Assembly (NCBI RefSeq): GCF_026248825.1
Contig: NZ_CP110973.1
Location: 2,189,001-2,253,000 of the forward strand
Length of the DNA stretch: 64,000 bases
Source of the DNA: Larkinella insperata
Lineage (GTDB): Bacteria; Bacteroidota; Bacteroidia; Cytophagales; Spirosomataceae
Direction: 5' to 3'
This document shows, in pieces, positions 49,327 to 58,960 of this stretch. The position numbers and the translations under genes are program-made. Position 1 is the stretch's first letter. The number at the start of each line of letters is the position of its first letter. The notes beneath the pieces are model-generated. The model ran no database searches. It was not told the origin of the DNA and saw nothing but the letters and a program-made list of their open reading frames with translations.

Positions 49327-50205
49327 TTAATCTTCGTAACCGTCACTCTTCATTAGCGCCTGCTCATCTTTAATCCGCATACGCTGCACGTAGCCAGATA
49401 CCCAGATACTAACTTCATAGAGCAGGGCCAGCGGCATCGCAACCAGAATCTGGCTGTAAATATCCGGTGAAGGCGTAATGACAGCCGCAACGATCAGGAT
49501 CACCACCAGCGCATGGCGACGGTACTCGCGCATGAAGTTTGGCGTCAGGAAGCCAATTTTTGAAAGCACAAAAGCCACAATCGGCATCTGAAAGGTCAGA
49601 CCGCAACCCAACGTCAGCGTAGCCAGCGTAGAAATATACGACGTAATATCAAACTCGTTGACAATCCGTGGGTCGAGCTGGAAATTAGCCAGAAAGTTTA
49701 GAGCCAGGGGCGATACAATGTAGTATCCGAACAGGACACCCGAGAAAAAGAGGGTCGTTACAAAAAACACGGCTCCCCGGGCTGCCCGGCGCTCGGAAGT
49801 ACGTAAACCCGGCACAATAAACCGCCATAATTCCCAGAAAGCATACGGAAAAGCAAACAACAACCCAATCATCAGGGAGGCTGTCAAACCCATTGTAAAC
49901 TGACCGCCAACCTCACGGCTTTGAAGGGTAAAGTTCAGTTTATCGACACACAAATCCGTAAAGCCTGTTTTTTCGGACAACTTGCACATCATCCGATACG
50001 TCCAGAAATCGGGACTGGAAGGTCCTAAAATAACAAGATCGTAAATTTCACGAATGTAGATAAAAGCCAGAATAGCAAACACGGCAATTGACGCCACCGC
50101 CCGGACAAGGTGCCACCGAAGCTCCTCTAAATGCTCAAGGAAGGTCATCTCTGACCCGTCTTCCACCTCGTTCTCGCTATCAAATTCTTGGTCTATGGGC
50201 TTCAT
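49327..50205 (-). CDS. tatC: Sec-independent protein translocase TatC
   Basis: A 292-aa membrane protein with six helices and the TatC motifs: FLEHLEELR near the N-terminus, SLMIGLLFAFPYAFWELWRF, PGLRTSERRAA and the ITPSPDIYSQ loop. TatC recognises twin-arginine signals and, with TatA, exports folded proteins. The charged C-terminal tail ends in DGYED. Tat substrates in the window are at 7583 and 23335. TatA is not encoded next to it. Confidence 0.97.
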   Translation of the reverse strand: MKPIDQEFDSENEVEDGSEMTFLEHLEELRWHLVRAVASIAVFAILAFIYIREIYDLVILGPSSPDFWTYRMMCKLSEKTGFTDLCVDKLNFTLQSREVGGQFTMGLTASLMIGLLFAFPYAFWELWRFIVPGLRTSERRAARGAVFFVTTLFFSGVLFGYYIVSPLALNFLANFQLDPRIVNEFDITSYISTLATLTLGCGLTFQMPIVAFVLSKIGFLTPNFMREYRRHALVVILIVAAVITPSPDIYSQILVAMPLALLYEVSIWVSGYVQRMRIKDEQALMKSDGYED

Positions 50206-50225
50206 TTAACTTGGAATGAGTGAAG

Positions 50226-50258
50226 GGGAAGGGCCAGTCCGGTAGTCCGGCCCCTCAT
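50226..50258 (-). terminator. Terminator-like hairpin after glyA
   Basis: Stem 50231-50235 with 50249-50253 (5 bp, GC), loop of 13 bases with internal symmetry, pyrimidine-rich sequence after it on the minus strand but no clear T-run. Lies between glyA and tatC, both leftward. Confidence 0.35.
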
Positions 50259-50272
50259 CCTTCCGCAATGGA

Positions 50273-51565
50273 TTAACTATATAATGGAAACGCTTTCATC
50301 CAGGAGTTGATTTCTTCTCTCACCACCTGAAGTTTGGCTTCGTTGTCGTGGTTCATCAACACCTCGTCAATATATACGACAATTTGCTCCATGTCAGATT
50401 CTTTCATGCCCCGCGTTGTAACGGCGGCCGTACCAACCCGCATACCGGACGTCACCATCGGGGATTTGTCGTCGAACGGAACCATGTTTTTGTTGATCGT
50501 AATATCGGCTTTGATCAACGTGTTTTCTGCCAGTTTACCCGACAGTCCTTTCGAGCGCAGGTCGATCAGCATCAAGTGGTTATCCGTACCGCCGGAAATA
50601 ATCTGGTAGCCCCGCGACAGGAAGGCCGAAGCCATGGCCTGCGCGTTTTTCTTAACCTGATCGGCGTAGTCCGCAAAATCGTCGGACAGAGCCTCGCCAA
50701 ACGCAATGGCTTTCGCGGCAATAATATGTTCCAGCGGACCACCCTGCGTGCCGGGGAACACCCCTGAATCGAGCAGCGACGACATCAGGCGAAGTTCTCC
50801 TTTGGGGGTAGTAATGCCGAACGGGTTTTCGAAATCGTTTCGCATCATGATCATCCCACCCCGGGGACCGCGCAGCGTTTTGTGGGTGGTCGTGGTTACG
50901 ATGTGGCAGTAATCCATCGGGTCGTTCAGCAAGCCTTTGGCGATCAGACCCGCCGGGTGCGAAATGTCGGCCAGCAGCAAAGCGCCTACCGAGTCGGCAA
51001 TGGCGCGCAGCCGGGCGTAATCCCAGTCACGGCTGTAAGCCGACGCCCCGCAGATCATCAGTTTCGGGCGTTCGCGCTGGGCGGTTTCTTCCACGTTATC
51101 GTAGTTGATCACCCCCGTTTCTTTTTCAACGCCGTAGAACATCGGCCGGAAATATTTTCCGGAAATGTTGACCGGAGACCCGTGCGTCAGGTGACCGCCG
51201 TGCGACAGGTCGAAGCCCAGAATGGTATCGCCCGGTTTCAGACAGGCCAGAAATACCGCCGTGTTGGCCTGGGCACCCGAGTGTGGCTGTACGTTGGCCC
51301 ACGTTGCTCCAAACAATTCTTTGACGCGGTCAATGGCGATCTGTTCAATTTCGTCGACCACTTCGCATCCGCCGTAATACCGTTTGCCGGGCAAGCCCTC
51401 GGCGTATTTATTCGTTAAGACGGTTCCGGCTGCTTCCATTACCTGCTTGGATACAAAGTTTTCGGAAGCAATCAGTTCAAGACCGGACTCCTGACGGTGT
51501 TGCTCTTTGGCGATAAGGTTAAATACCTGCGTATCACGGGCAACGGAGGTGGCTGTAGTCGACAT
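50273..51565 (-). CDS. glyA: Serine hydroxymethyltransferase GlyA
   Basis: A 430-aa PLP enzyme that converts serine and tetrahydrofolate to glycine and methylene-THF. The family stretches are all present: LELIASENFVS, GLPGKRYYGGCE, VQPHSGAQAN, the PLP-lysine TTTTHKTLRGPRGG and STTKEH-like C-terminal arms. Start ATG 51565 gives the normal length; the frame extends to 51598 without family resemblance. A perfect -7 element (TACTTTTG) lies on the minus strand at 51635-51628. Confidence 0.97.
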   Translation of the reverse strand: MSTTATSVARDTQVFNLIAKEQHRQESGLELIASENFVSKQVMEAAGTVLTNKYAEGLPGKRYYGGCEVVDEIEQIAIDRVKELFGATWANVQPHSGAQANTAVFLACLKPGDTILGFDLSHGGHLTHGSPVNISGKYFRPMFYGVEKETGVINYDNVEETAQRERPKLMICGASAYSRDWDYARLRAIADSVGALLLADISHPAGLIAKGLLNDPMDYCHIVTTTTHKTLRGPRGGMIMMRNDFENPFGITTPKGELRLMSSLLDSGVFPGTQGGPLEHIIAAKAIAFGEALSDDFADYADQVKKNAQAMASAFLSRGYQIISGGTDNHLMLIDLRSKGLSGKLAENTLIKADITINKNMVPFDDKSPMVTSGMRVGTAAVTTRGMKESDMEQIVVYIDEVLMNHDNEAKLQVVREEINSWMKAFPLYS

Positions 51566-51627
51566 AAGTAACGGTTCGCCAAAACGATTGGCGGTCAATG
51601 AATGGATAACGATTTAACAAACAGATA

Positions 51628-51635
51628 CAAAAGTA
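51628..51635 (-). promoter_or_regulatory. -7 promoter element of glyA
   Basis: TACTTTTG on the minus strand, a perfect TAnnTTTG, 62 bases before ATG 51565. Confidence 0.5.
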
Positions 51636-51663
51636 CGGAGAAAAACAGCAATCTCGTTGTCTT

Positions 51664-52533
51664 CTACTTATTATGTTGAAGCGATTGGTATTTCAGGGGA
51701 GTTGTACCGTTATGAAGCTTGAATTGCCGGTGAAAATGAGAGATGTTATTGAATCCGCACTCCAGTCCAACCTGGCTGATGCTGAGGTCGGACTGCATCA
51801 GTAGTTTCCGGGCGTGACTAATCCGGAGTTCGTTCAAATACTCAATAAACGACTTGCGAGTTCGCTTTCGGAAATACCGGCAGAAAGCCGCCGGTGCCAT
51901 ACCGGCCACGGAGGCAATGTCATCAACCCGGATTTCTTCCCGAAAATGCGTCAGCATGAAGTCCAGAACCCGTTTCATGCGCTCGGTTTCGGCCTGGCTG
52001 GCTTTCAGTTCGTAGTTGTCGCTGGCCAGCATCAGCGCATTAGGGTCGTCGGCCAGTTGCTGAAGTAGCAGCAGCAGGTTCAGCAGCCGTTCAAGGCCGT
52101 TGCAATGCAGCAGACTCTCCACGGCCTGCTGTACTTCCCTGACTTTTTTTGCGCTAAACCGAAGGCCGTACCGGGCGCGGTTCAGCAAGGTTGTCAGCGC
52201 CTGTGTTTCCGGAAGTTGCGGGAGAATGTTCGTGCCAAGCAACTGCGCAAACTGCACCACGATGGCTTCCGCCCGGTGCCCGGACTCGGGGCCGTAATAG
52301 TCGTCGTCGTTCCGCCAGAAATGCGGCAGGTCCGGTCCCAGAAGCACCAGGTCGCCCGCGTCGAAGGGCTCTACGTGATCACCGACGAAGCGCTTCCCGT
52401 GGCTGCTTACGATGTACGTCAGTTCGTATTCAGGGTGGAAATGCCAGGGAGCATCGAAATAGGGTAGTTCCAGGTGAATGACCCGCAAAGAATTATGGTC
52501 ACCTAATTCAATTTTTTCGAACAACGCTTTCAC
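51664..52533 (-). CDS. AraC family transcriptional regulator
   Basis: A 289-aa regulator: N-terminal cupin-like sensor (HLELPYFDAPWHFHPEYELTYI, typical of AraC effector domains) and a C-terminal double HTH (about 190-285; MLTHFREEIRVDDIASVAGMAPAAFCRYFRKRTRKSFIEYL, split here by the second helix) ending in the second HTH HISQVGLECGFNNISHFHRQFK. The start is GTG 52533. A perfect -7 element lies on the minus strand at 52589-52582. Divergent from a phytanoyl-CoA dioxygenase gene, its likely target. Confidence 0.93.
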   Translation of the reverse strand: MKALFEKIELGDHNSLRVIHLELPYFDAPWHFHPEYELTYIVSSHGKRFVGDHVEPFDAGDLVLLGPDLPHFWRNDDDYYGPESGHRAEAIVVQFAQLLGTNILPQLPETQALTTLLNRARYGLRFSAKKVREVQQAVESLLHCNGLERLLNLLLLLQQLADDPNALMLASDNYELKASQAETERMKRVLDFMLTHFREEIRVDDIASVAGMAPAAFCRYFRKRTRKSFIEYLNELRISHARKLLMQSDLSISQVGLECGFNNISHFHRQFKLHNGTTPLKYQSLQHNK

Positions 52534-52581
52534 ATCGTGCAGTATTTTTACTCTTCAGGAGTAAGTTGCAGAACAAAAAGT

Positions 52582-52589
52582 CAAAATTA
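52582..52589 (-). promoter_or_regulatory. -7 promoter element of the AraC gene
   Basis: TAATTTTG on the minus strand, a perfect TAnnTTTG, 48 bases before the start at 52533. A one-mismatch element CAATTTTG for the opposite direction is at 52637-52644. Confidence 0.5.
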
Positions 52590-52676
52590 TACAGTAATCG
52601 GGATAATAATTAAATTTTTACAAGAAACAATTGAACCAATTTTGTACTACTGATTTTTCCTAAACCCATTGATCAT

Positions 52677-53513
52677 ATGCAAGTAACCGTCGACAAAGGT
52701 TCTCTGTTGCGGGAATTAGACGAGGAATACGTCGTCAGCCCGGAAGCCATTGCCTTCTATCGCAAAAACGGTTACGTTAAGTTAAAAAATGTACTTAGTC
52801 CCGACGTTCTTCAGTATTACGGTGACGTAATTACTCACCTGGTCGTTAAGCTCAACACCCTGACCAAATCGATGGAGGAGCGCACCACTTACGAACGGGC
52901 TTTTCTGCAAATCATGAACCTCTGGCGGGAGGATGCAACGGCCAGGGAGTTTGTCTTTTCGCGCCGACTGGCCAAAATTGCCGCCGATCTAATGGAGGTG
53001 GATGGCGTCCGGCTTTACCACGATCAGGCCCTTTACAAAGAACCTTCGGGCGGCTTTACGCCCTGGCACGCAGATCAGTTTTACTGGCCTTTATCATCGC
53101 CCAAAACCGTAACCGTCTGGATTCCGTTGCAGGATACACCAATGGAAATGGGACCGCTGGCGTTTGCGGCCCAGAGCCAGAGCGTCGAAATTGGCCGGGA
53201 CATGGAAATCAGCGACGAAAGCGAAAACGTACTTCAGGATGAACTAACCCGCCGTAACTTTCAGGTTAACGATACGCCGTTCGAACTCGGTGAAGTGAGT
53301 TACCACGCGGGCTGGACGTTTCACCGCGCCGGTCCGAATACGTCAGACATGCCGCGGAAAGTGATGACGATGATCTACATGGATCAGGATCAGACCATAA
53401 CCCAGCCGATTAACACCTACCAGGAAGCCGACTGGACAACCTGGCTGGCAAGTTTCCCGATCGGTAGCAAACCCGAAAGTACTCTAAACCCGCTTCTTTT
53501 TCAGAAGCAATAA
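52677..53513 (+). CDS. Phytanoyl-CoA dioxygenase family protein
   Basis: A 278-aa non-heme iron, 2-oxoglutarate-dependent dioxygenase. The iron triad is visible: His131 and Asp133 (PWHADQFYW) and His216 (TFHRAGPN), with Arg227 as the likely 2-oxoglutarate anchor. The family hydroxylates lipids or other small molecules. The substrate is unknown. It is encoded divergently from an AraC-type regulator, suggesting substrate-dependent induction. A strong terminator follows. Confidence 0.93.
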   Translation: MQVTVDKGSLLRELDEEYVVSPEAIAFYRKNGYVKLKNVLSPDVLQYYGDVITHLVVKLNTLTKSMEERTTYERAFLQIMNLWREDATAREFVFSRRLAKIAADLMEVDGVRLYHDQALYKEPSGGFTPWHADQFYWPLSSPKTVTVWIPLQDTPMEMGPLAFAAQSQSVEIGRDMEISDESENVLQDELTRRNFQVNDTPFELGEVSYHAGWTFHRAGPNTSDMPRKVMTMIYMDQDQTITQPINTYQEADWTTWLASFPIGSKPESTLNPLLFQKQ

Positions 53514-53577
53514 ACAAGTTACAACAAAGCCCTTAATAAACCCTTTCCCATTCTTAATAAACATAGGTTGGTTGTGC

Positions 53578-53616
53578 AGAACACCCCGCTGGAGCTCCGG
53601 CAGGGTGTTTTTTTAT
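53578..53616 (+). terminator. Intrinsic terminator
   Basis: Stem 53580-53586 with 53603-53609 continued by an inner GC-rich stem (one mismatch), then a run of seven T. It follows the dioxygenase gene by about 65 bases. Confidence 0.85.
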
Positions 53617-53647
53617 GGTTCCGAATGATTTATGAGTGGATTGGAGA

Positions 53648-53655
53648 TATTTTTG
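53648..53655 (+). promoter_or_regulatory. -7 promoter element of dsbD
   Basis: TATTTTTG, a perfect TAnnTTTG, 44 bases before the DsbD start. Confidence 0.5.
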
Positions 53656-53699
53656 CAAAATTCGTGTTGTTAGGACAGGCAATTCAGTAAGCCATTGCT

Positions 53700-55865
53700 A
53701 TGAAACCAGTTAGTACTTTTATTCTCTTTCTGACGGCTTTTTTCGTCGCACTGAAATCAACCGCGCAGATTCAGGCGGACCCGACCCACTGGACATTCAG
53801 CGCGTCGAAAACCGAAGCCAAAGTAGGCGATGTGGTTGAGATTCGCATGAATGCCACCATCGACGCGGGCTGGCACATGTATTCGTCGGATCTTAACCCG
53901 GACATCGGTCCCATCCCTACTACGCTTAAACTGAAAGAAAACGGCAGCTTTGAAAAAGTTGGCCCGTTTGCTTCCCTTAATCCAAAAGAAGAATTTGAAG
54001 AAATCTGGAGCAGCAAAGTCCGGTTTTTCGAGAAGAAAGCTTCGCTGGTTCAGAAAGTTAAAATTCTGAAGCCCAATCCCGTGATTCAGGGAACGCTGGA
54101 ATACCAGACGTGCTCGGGCAGCAGTTGCCTGCCGCCGGCTGAACAAGAATTTACGGTTGGGGTTAAAACAGCCGCTGTTTTGGTGGCTCCTTCTTCAGTG
54201 ACGCCCACTGCGGAAGCCGTTGCGGCAGAATCTGCTCCGGTAGCTGCCAGTCCTCGTCCGGATACGGTTTCACAGGTTGCCATAGCCCCTTCCACCGATA
54301 CGGCCGTGGCCAGCACCCAAACGATCAAACCGGATTCGGTTCCGGAAACGGTTACCGAAACAATCAGTCAGCCGGAAAAAACCGAGGAATCGCTGCTTGG
54401 TTTTATGGTGGCAGCCTTTCTGTCGGGTCTGCTGGCCTTGCTGACGCCCTGCGTTTTTCCGATCATTCCAATGACGGTGAGCTATTTCACCAAACAGGAC
54501 GACGGCCTGTGGAAAGCCGTACTGTACGGGTTGTCAATTATCGGGATTTACGTGCTGGTTGGCACCGTCGTTTCCCGGATCAACGGACCGGCGTTTGCCA
54601 ATTTTGTCAGTACCCACTGGCTGCCCAACGTGCTGTTTTTCGCCATTTTCTTTGTTTTTGGATTGTCCTTTCTGGGCCTGTTTGAAATTGTACTGCCCAG
54701 TTCACTGGTGAACTCGATGGATGCCAAAGCCGAAAAGGGCGGTGTGCTGGGTATTTTGTTTATGGCGTTTACGCTGGTGCTGGTATCGTTTTCCTGCACG
54801 GGGCCAATCGTGGGTAGTTTGCTGGTAGCGTCGGCGGGGGGCGAAGTACTGAAACCGATTGTCGGTATGGCGGCTTTTTCGGCGGCTTTTGCGATACCGT
54901 TTACCCTCTTTGCGGCTTTTCCGCAGTGGCTCAAAAGCTTGCCCAAATCGGGCGGCTGGTTGAACTCGGTGAAGGTTGTTCTCGGCTTTCTGGAGCTGGC
55001 CCTGGCCCTGAAGTTTCTGAGTGTTGCCGATCAGGTTTATCACTGGAACCTGCTCGACCGTGAAGTTTATCTGGCGTTCTGGATCGTCATTTTTGCGCTG
55101 ATTGGATTTTACCTGCTCGGAAAGATTCGGTTGCCCCACGATAGTGAAACCAAAACCGTCAGTGTGCCGCGTTTGCTGCTGGCTATTATGACGTTTGCGT
55201 TTGTGGTGTACATGATTCCCGGATTGTGGGGCGCGCCCCTGAAGGCGCTGGCGGGGTATCTGCCTCCAACCACTTCGCAGGATTTCAACCTGACCAATCA
55301 GAACCCGTCCAGCCGGATTCCGGCGATGCAACTGGACGAAAAGCCCAAGTATGCCGATCTGTTTCATCTGCCGCACGGTTTGCAGGGATTTTTCGATTAC
55401 AAACAGGCGTTGGAATACGCCAAAAGAGTTAACAAGCCGATTTTTATCGACTTTACGGGTCATGGCTGCGTGAATTGCCGAAAAATGGAAGAGAGCGTCT
55501 GGTCTGAAAAGCCGATCCTTCAGCGTCTTCAAAATGATTACGTGATTTTGGCCCTGTACGTCGACGATAAAACCGAACTGCCGGAAGCCGAATGGTACAA
55601 ATCAACGTACGACAACAAGCAGAAGAAAACCATTGGCGCCCAGAATGCAGATTTGCAGATTGTTCGCTACAACAACAACGCACAGCCCCATTATTGCCTG
55701 GTCGATCACGAAGGCAAGCTGCTGGTGCAGCCGAAGAATTACGATTTGAATGTGGATAACTTTGCCGGTTTTCTGGATGAAGGCAAGCGGGCATTTTCCA
55801 CTCCCGCAACGGCCCGGGTTGGCGCTCCTGCCCAGACCTCTATAGAGCTATCGGCTTTAAAATAA
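53700..55865 (+). CDS. dsbD: Protein-disulfide reductase DsbD
   Basis: A 721-aa, three-part redox relay. After the signal peptide (to about 22) comes the periplasmic alpha domain with Cys138 and Cys143 (TCSGSSC), then a low-complexity linker (160-228), an eight-helix CcdA-like membrane domain with Cys251 (TPCVFP) and Cys366 (SCTGP), and a C-terminal thioredoxin domain with C590-V-N-C593. All six cysteines are in place, so electron transfer from cytoplasmic thioredoxin to periplasmic partners should be possible. It is monocistronic. Confidence 0.96.
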   Translation: MKPVSTFILFLTAFFVALKSTAQIQADPTHWTFSASKTEAKVGDVVEIRMNATIDAGWHMYSSDLNPDIGPIPTTLKLKENGSFEKVGPFASLNPKEEFEEIWSSKVRFFEKKASLVQKVKILKPNPVIQGTLEYQTCSGSSCLPPAEQEFTVGVKTAAVLVAPSSVTPTAEAVAAESAPVAASPRPDTVSQVAIAPSTDTAVASTQTIKPDSVPETVTETISQPEKTEESLLGFMVAAFLSGLLALLTPCVFPIIPMTVSYFTKQDDGLWKAVLYGLSIIGIYVLVGTVVSRINGPAFANFVSTHWLPNVLFFAIFFVFGLSFLGLFEIVLPSSLVNSMDAKAEKGGVLGILFMAFTLVLVSFSCTGPIVGSLLVASAGGEVLKPIVGMAAFSAAFAIPFTLFAAFPQWLKSLPKSGGWLNSVKVVLGFLELALALKFLSVADQVYHWNLLDREVYLAFWIVIFALIGFYLLGKIRLPHDSETKTVSVPRLLLAIMTFAFVVYMIPGLWGAPLKALAGYLPPTTSQDFNLTNQNPSSRIPAMQLDEKPKYADLFHLPHGLQGFFDYKQALEYAKRVNKPIFIDFTGHGCVNCRKMEESVWSEKPILQRLQNDYVILALYVDDKTELPEAEWYKSTYDNKQKKTIGAQNADLQIVRYNNNAQPHYCLVDHEGKLLVQPKNYDLNVDNFAGFLDEGKRAFSTPATARVGAPAQTSIELSALK

Positions 55866-55867
55866 AA

Positions 55868-55922
55868 GAACACCGCGAGTCTGCAGCGTTAAGCATTCCT
55901 GACGCTACGGACTCGCGGTGTA
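55868..55922. terminator. Large inverted repeat after dsbD
   Basis: A 12-bp perfect outer stem (55870-55881 with 55910-55921) and a 5-bp inner stem (55885-55889 with 55902-55906) form a long hairpin. There is no T-run after it, so it may be a Rho-independent terminator variant, a protein-binding site or an RNA 3'-end stabiliser. Confidence 0.45.
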
Positions 55923-55968
55923 ACAATCCCTTATCACCGCGGGTTAAACAGGCTTATCCCATTAATTC

Positions 55969-56889
55969 ATGGCAAAGACTGTTTTAATCACCGGCGGCAC
56001 CGGCGTCATCGGTCGTCGGCTCACTCAACTGCTTCTCCAGCAAGGTTTTCAGGTTTCGCTCCTCAGCCGTTCGGCGGCCGATAAAAACCTCCCCAACGTT
56101 ACGGTTTATCAGTGGAATGTCGAGAAAGGCCACATTGATCCGAAGGCCATTCTGACGGCACACCACGTCATTCACCTGGCGGGGGCCGGTATTGCCGAGC
56201 AGCGCTGGACGGATGAACGCAAACAACTCATTATTGAAAGCCGCACCAAATCCACGCAACTCCTGGTGAATGCCCTGCGTTCTACCCGACACAACGTCGA
56301 ATCGTTTGTGGCGGCTTCTGCCATTGGTTATTACGGCGGGGACACCGGCGACCGCCCTTTGACCGAAACCAGCGAAGGAGGAACCGACTTCATGGCTCAG
56401 GTGGTTCGGGCCTGGGAGCGCTCCGCGGAGGAGGTCGCTAGTCTGGGCATTCGGATGGTCAAGCTACGGATTGGAATTGTACTGTCCATGGAAGGGGGCG
56501 CGTTGCCCAAACTCGTGCAACCCGCCCGGTTGGGCCTGGGTTCTCCGCTGGGTTCGGGCCAGCAGTATCTCTCCTGGATTCACGTCGATGATCTCTGCCG
56601 CATGTTTATTCAGGCACTTACGGATAAAGAGTGGCAAGGCGTTTATAACGCGGTTGCGCCCGAGCCTGTGACCAACTCGACGTTTGTCAGTCTAATTATC
56701 AGACAGCTCCGTAAGCCCTCTTTTTTACCCAAGGTTCCTGGTTTTGCGGTTCGCTTGCTTTTCGGAGAGATGGCTATCGTGGTCCTGGGTGGTAATTACG
56801 TACTGAACAAGCGAATCCAGGAAGAAGGGCGCTTTTCGTACAAATTTACGGGACTCTCTGATGCGCTTGCTGATTTGTTGGGCCGGTAA
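55969..56889 (+). CDS. TIGR01777 family SDR oxidoreductase (YfcH-like)
   Basis: A 306-aa extended short-chain dehydrogenase-like protein. N-terminal Rossmann motif GGTGVIG (9-15), then HLAGAGIAEQRWTDERK, the Tyr-containing SAIGYYGGDTGDRPLTE, and a C-terminal domain of the DUF1731 type. Such proteins bind NAD(P) but their substrate is unknown. The gene follows dsbD by about 100 bases and precedes the broken epimerase gene. Confidence 0.93.
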   Translation: MAKTVLITGGTGVIGRRLTQLLLQQGFQVSLLSRSAADKNLPNVTVYQWNVEKGHIDPKAILTAHHVIHLAGAGIAEQRWTDERKQLIIESRTKSTQLLVNALRSTRHNVESFVAASAIGYYGGDTGDRPLTETSEGGTDFMAQVVRAWERSAEEVASLGIRMVKLRIGIVLSMEGGALPKLVQPARLGLGSPLGSGQQYLSWIHVDDLCRMFIQALTDKEWQGVYNAVAPEPVTNSTFVSLIIRQLRKPSFLPKVPGFAVRLLFGEMAIVVLGGNYVLNKRIQEEGRFSYKFTGLSDALADLLGR

Positions 56890-57014
56890 TTTGGGTAGGG
56901 TGATAATTTAATTAGGGGTTCTTAACGCTGCTGTCTATGTAAAAAAAAGTCTTGCGTGGTTCCGGTGGGTACAAGCCCGCTGGTGTAATACCGCAGTTAT
57001 GGAACTTTAAACAA

Positions 57015-58960
57015 ATGGTTGAACAGCTACTAAAAACAAGCGCGACGCGTTTTGTGTCCAGTTATCTGGTGTTAGGTTGCGACGTAATCATTTGTATTAT
57101 GTCGTTCGCCATTGCCTCCTTGCTGCGCTTCAATTTCGAGGTGAGCGGAATCCGGCAGGACTACTTTGTATACTGCCTGAGCGTGGTCGTCAGTATCCGC
57201 GTCTTGTTTTTTTCTCTTTTCCGATCGTATCAGGGAATCATTCGCCATACTAGTCTAGAGGATGTCAGTTTGCTGGTGTATGCCGTCACCCTGAGCGGGG
57301 CCGTAACGGCGCTGGGCTCGCTTTTGATCTGGCGCCTGTCAGGGCAGGTTCATTATTACGTTCCCGTATCCATTTTACTGATCGATTACTTCTGTTGCCT
57401 GGTTATGTTGTCGGCACTCCGGATTCTGGCCAAAACGTTATACTGGGCATTACGAGCCGACAACACGGGGGTTCGCCAGCCAGTCTTGATTTATGGCGCC
57501 GGAGAAGTGGGCCTGCTAACCCGGAAAGTACTCGCTCAGGATGCTACCCGGCGGTATAACGTTGTTGCCTTTATCGATGACAATCCGTATAAAATTCAGA
57601 AAGTTATTCAGGGAATAAAAGTAATATCCCGTCAGGATGCCTACGAACGGTATATCCGGGATCAGGCCGTTCTTCCGGAGGTGATTCTGGCGATGGGATC
57701 GGTCGATGGTCGGCAAAAGAATGCAATAACCGACTTTTTCTGCCGCTTCAGGTTACCGTAAAAACCATTCCGACGATTGGGCAATGGATTGATGGCGAAT
57801 TGAAGCCCTCCCAGATTCGGGATATTCGGATTGAGGACTTACTGGAGCGCGATCCAATTGAGGTTACTAATCCGGCCATCGGTGAACAGTTGCGCGATCA
57901 GGTAGTGCTCGTTACCGGAGCCGCTGGTTCCATCGGCAGCGAGTTGGTCCGGCAGGTACTATCGCATCTACCGCGTACAATTGTGCTGCTGGATCAGGCC
58001 GAGTCGGCTCTGTTTGACCTGGAATTTAACCTGCGTCGGGAGTGTAAATCCTTGTTAGGCTACACGCGTCTGATCATCAAAATTGGCGACGTAGCCGATC
58101 CGGTCCGGATGCAGCATATTTTCCGGGAAATCCGACCGGACTTTGTTTTCCACGCAGCCGCATACAAGCACGTTCCACTGATGGAGCAGCACCCGTACGA
58201 AGCGGTTCGGGTCAATGTGCTTGGTACGCAGATTGTTGCCGACTTGTCCTTGCGCTACGGTGTCCGCAAATTTGTCATGATTTCAACCGACAAGGCCGTC
58301 AATCCCACCAATGTTATGGGCGCTACCAAGCGGTTGGCCGAAATGTACGTGCAGAGTCTGAATCATCCGAATGAAGAACTGCAAGCAACGCGTTTTATCG
58401 CCACCCGATTCGGCAATGTGCTGGGGTCCAACGGTTCCGTCGTGACGGTTTTTCGTCAGCAGATTCAGGCTGGTGGCCCGGTGACGGTGACGCATCCCGA
58501 CATCATCCGCTATTTCATGACAATTCCTGAAGCCTGTCAACTGGTGTTGGAAGCCGGAACAATGGGAAAAGGGGGCGAAGTATTTGTCTTTGACATGGGC
58601 GAACCCGTGCGCATTGCCGATCTGGCCCGTAAGATGATTCACCTTTCCGGTTACATTCCCGGCAAAGACATCAATGTGATCTATACCGGTTTGCGTCCTG
58701 GTGAAAAGCTGTTTGAGGAATTGTTGAGTAACAACGAGCAGACGTTGCCAACGCACCATCCCAAAATCATGATCGCCCGCGTTATAACGCCCGTTCGGGA
58801 TGAAATAAGCGCGGCCCTGCGAGAACTGCGGCATTTGTCCGCTCAGGCCGATGCCACCAAGTTAGTGCGCGTTATCAAGCAGATGATTCCGGAATACATC
58901 AGCAACAATTCCATCTATACGTTGCTGGACACCCAGGAATCCGAAACGGTTGAAGCATAG
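57015..58960 (+). pseudogene. Frameshifted polysaccharide NDP-sugar epimerase/dehydratase (FlaA1/WbpM-like)
   Basis: Two open frames form one gene. The 5' part (57015-57761) encodes four membrane helices and the first Rossmann domain (VLIYGAGEVG); the 3' part (in frame from about 57740 to 58960) encodes the linker, TGAAGSIGSE NAD site, and the epimerase/dehydratase domain with SSTDKAVNPTNVMGATKR, whose catalytic TDKA/NxxG region looks intact. Adding one T to the T5 run at 57735-57739 restores a 648-aa protein of family length, reading FFLPLQVTVKTIPTIGQWID at the join. The slip motif is not a canonical -1 site. The cause may be mutation or a sequencing error in a homopolymer. If real, UDP-sugar supply for surface glycans would fail. 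Confidence 0.86.

Noticed and set aside
57735..57761. Programmed -1 frameshifting in the epimerase/dehydratase gene
   Set aside because: The site reads C-TTT-TTC; slipping back one base would mismatch at the first codon position of the P-site tRNA, and I saw no clear downstream hairpin. A mutation or sequence error is simpler.
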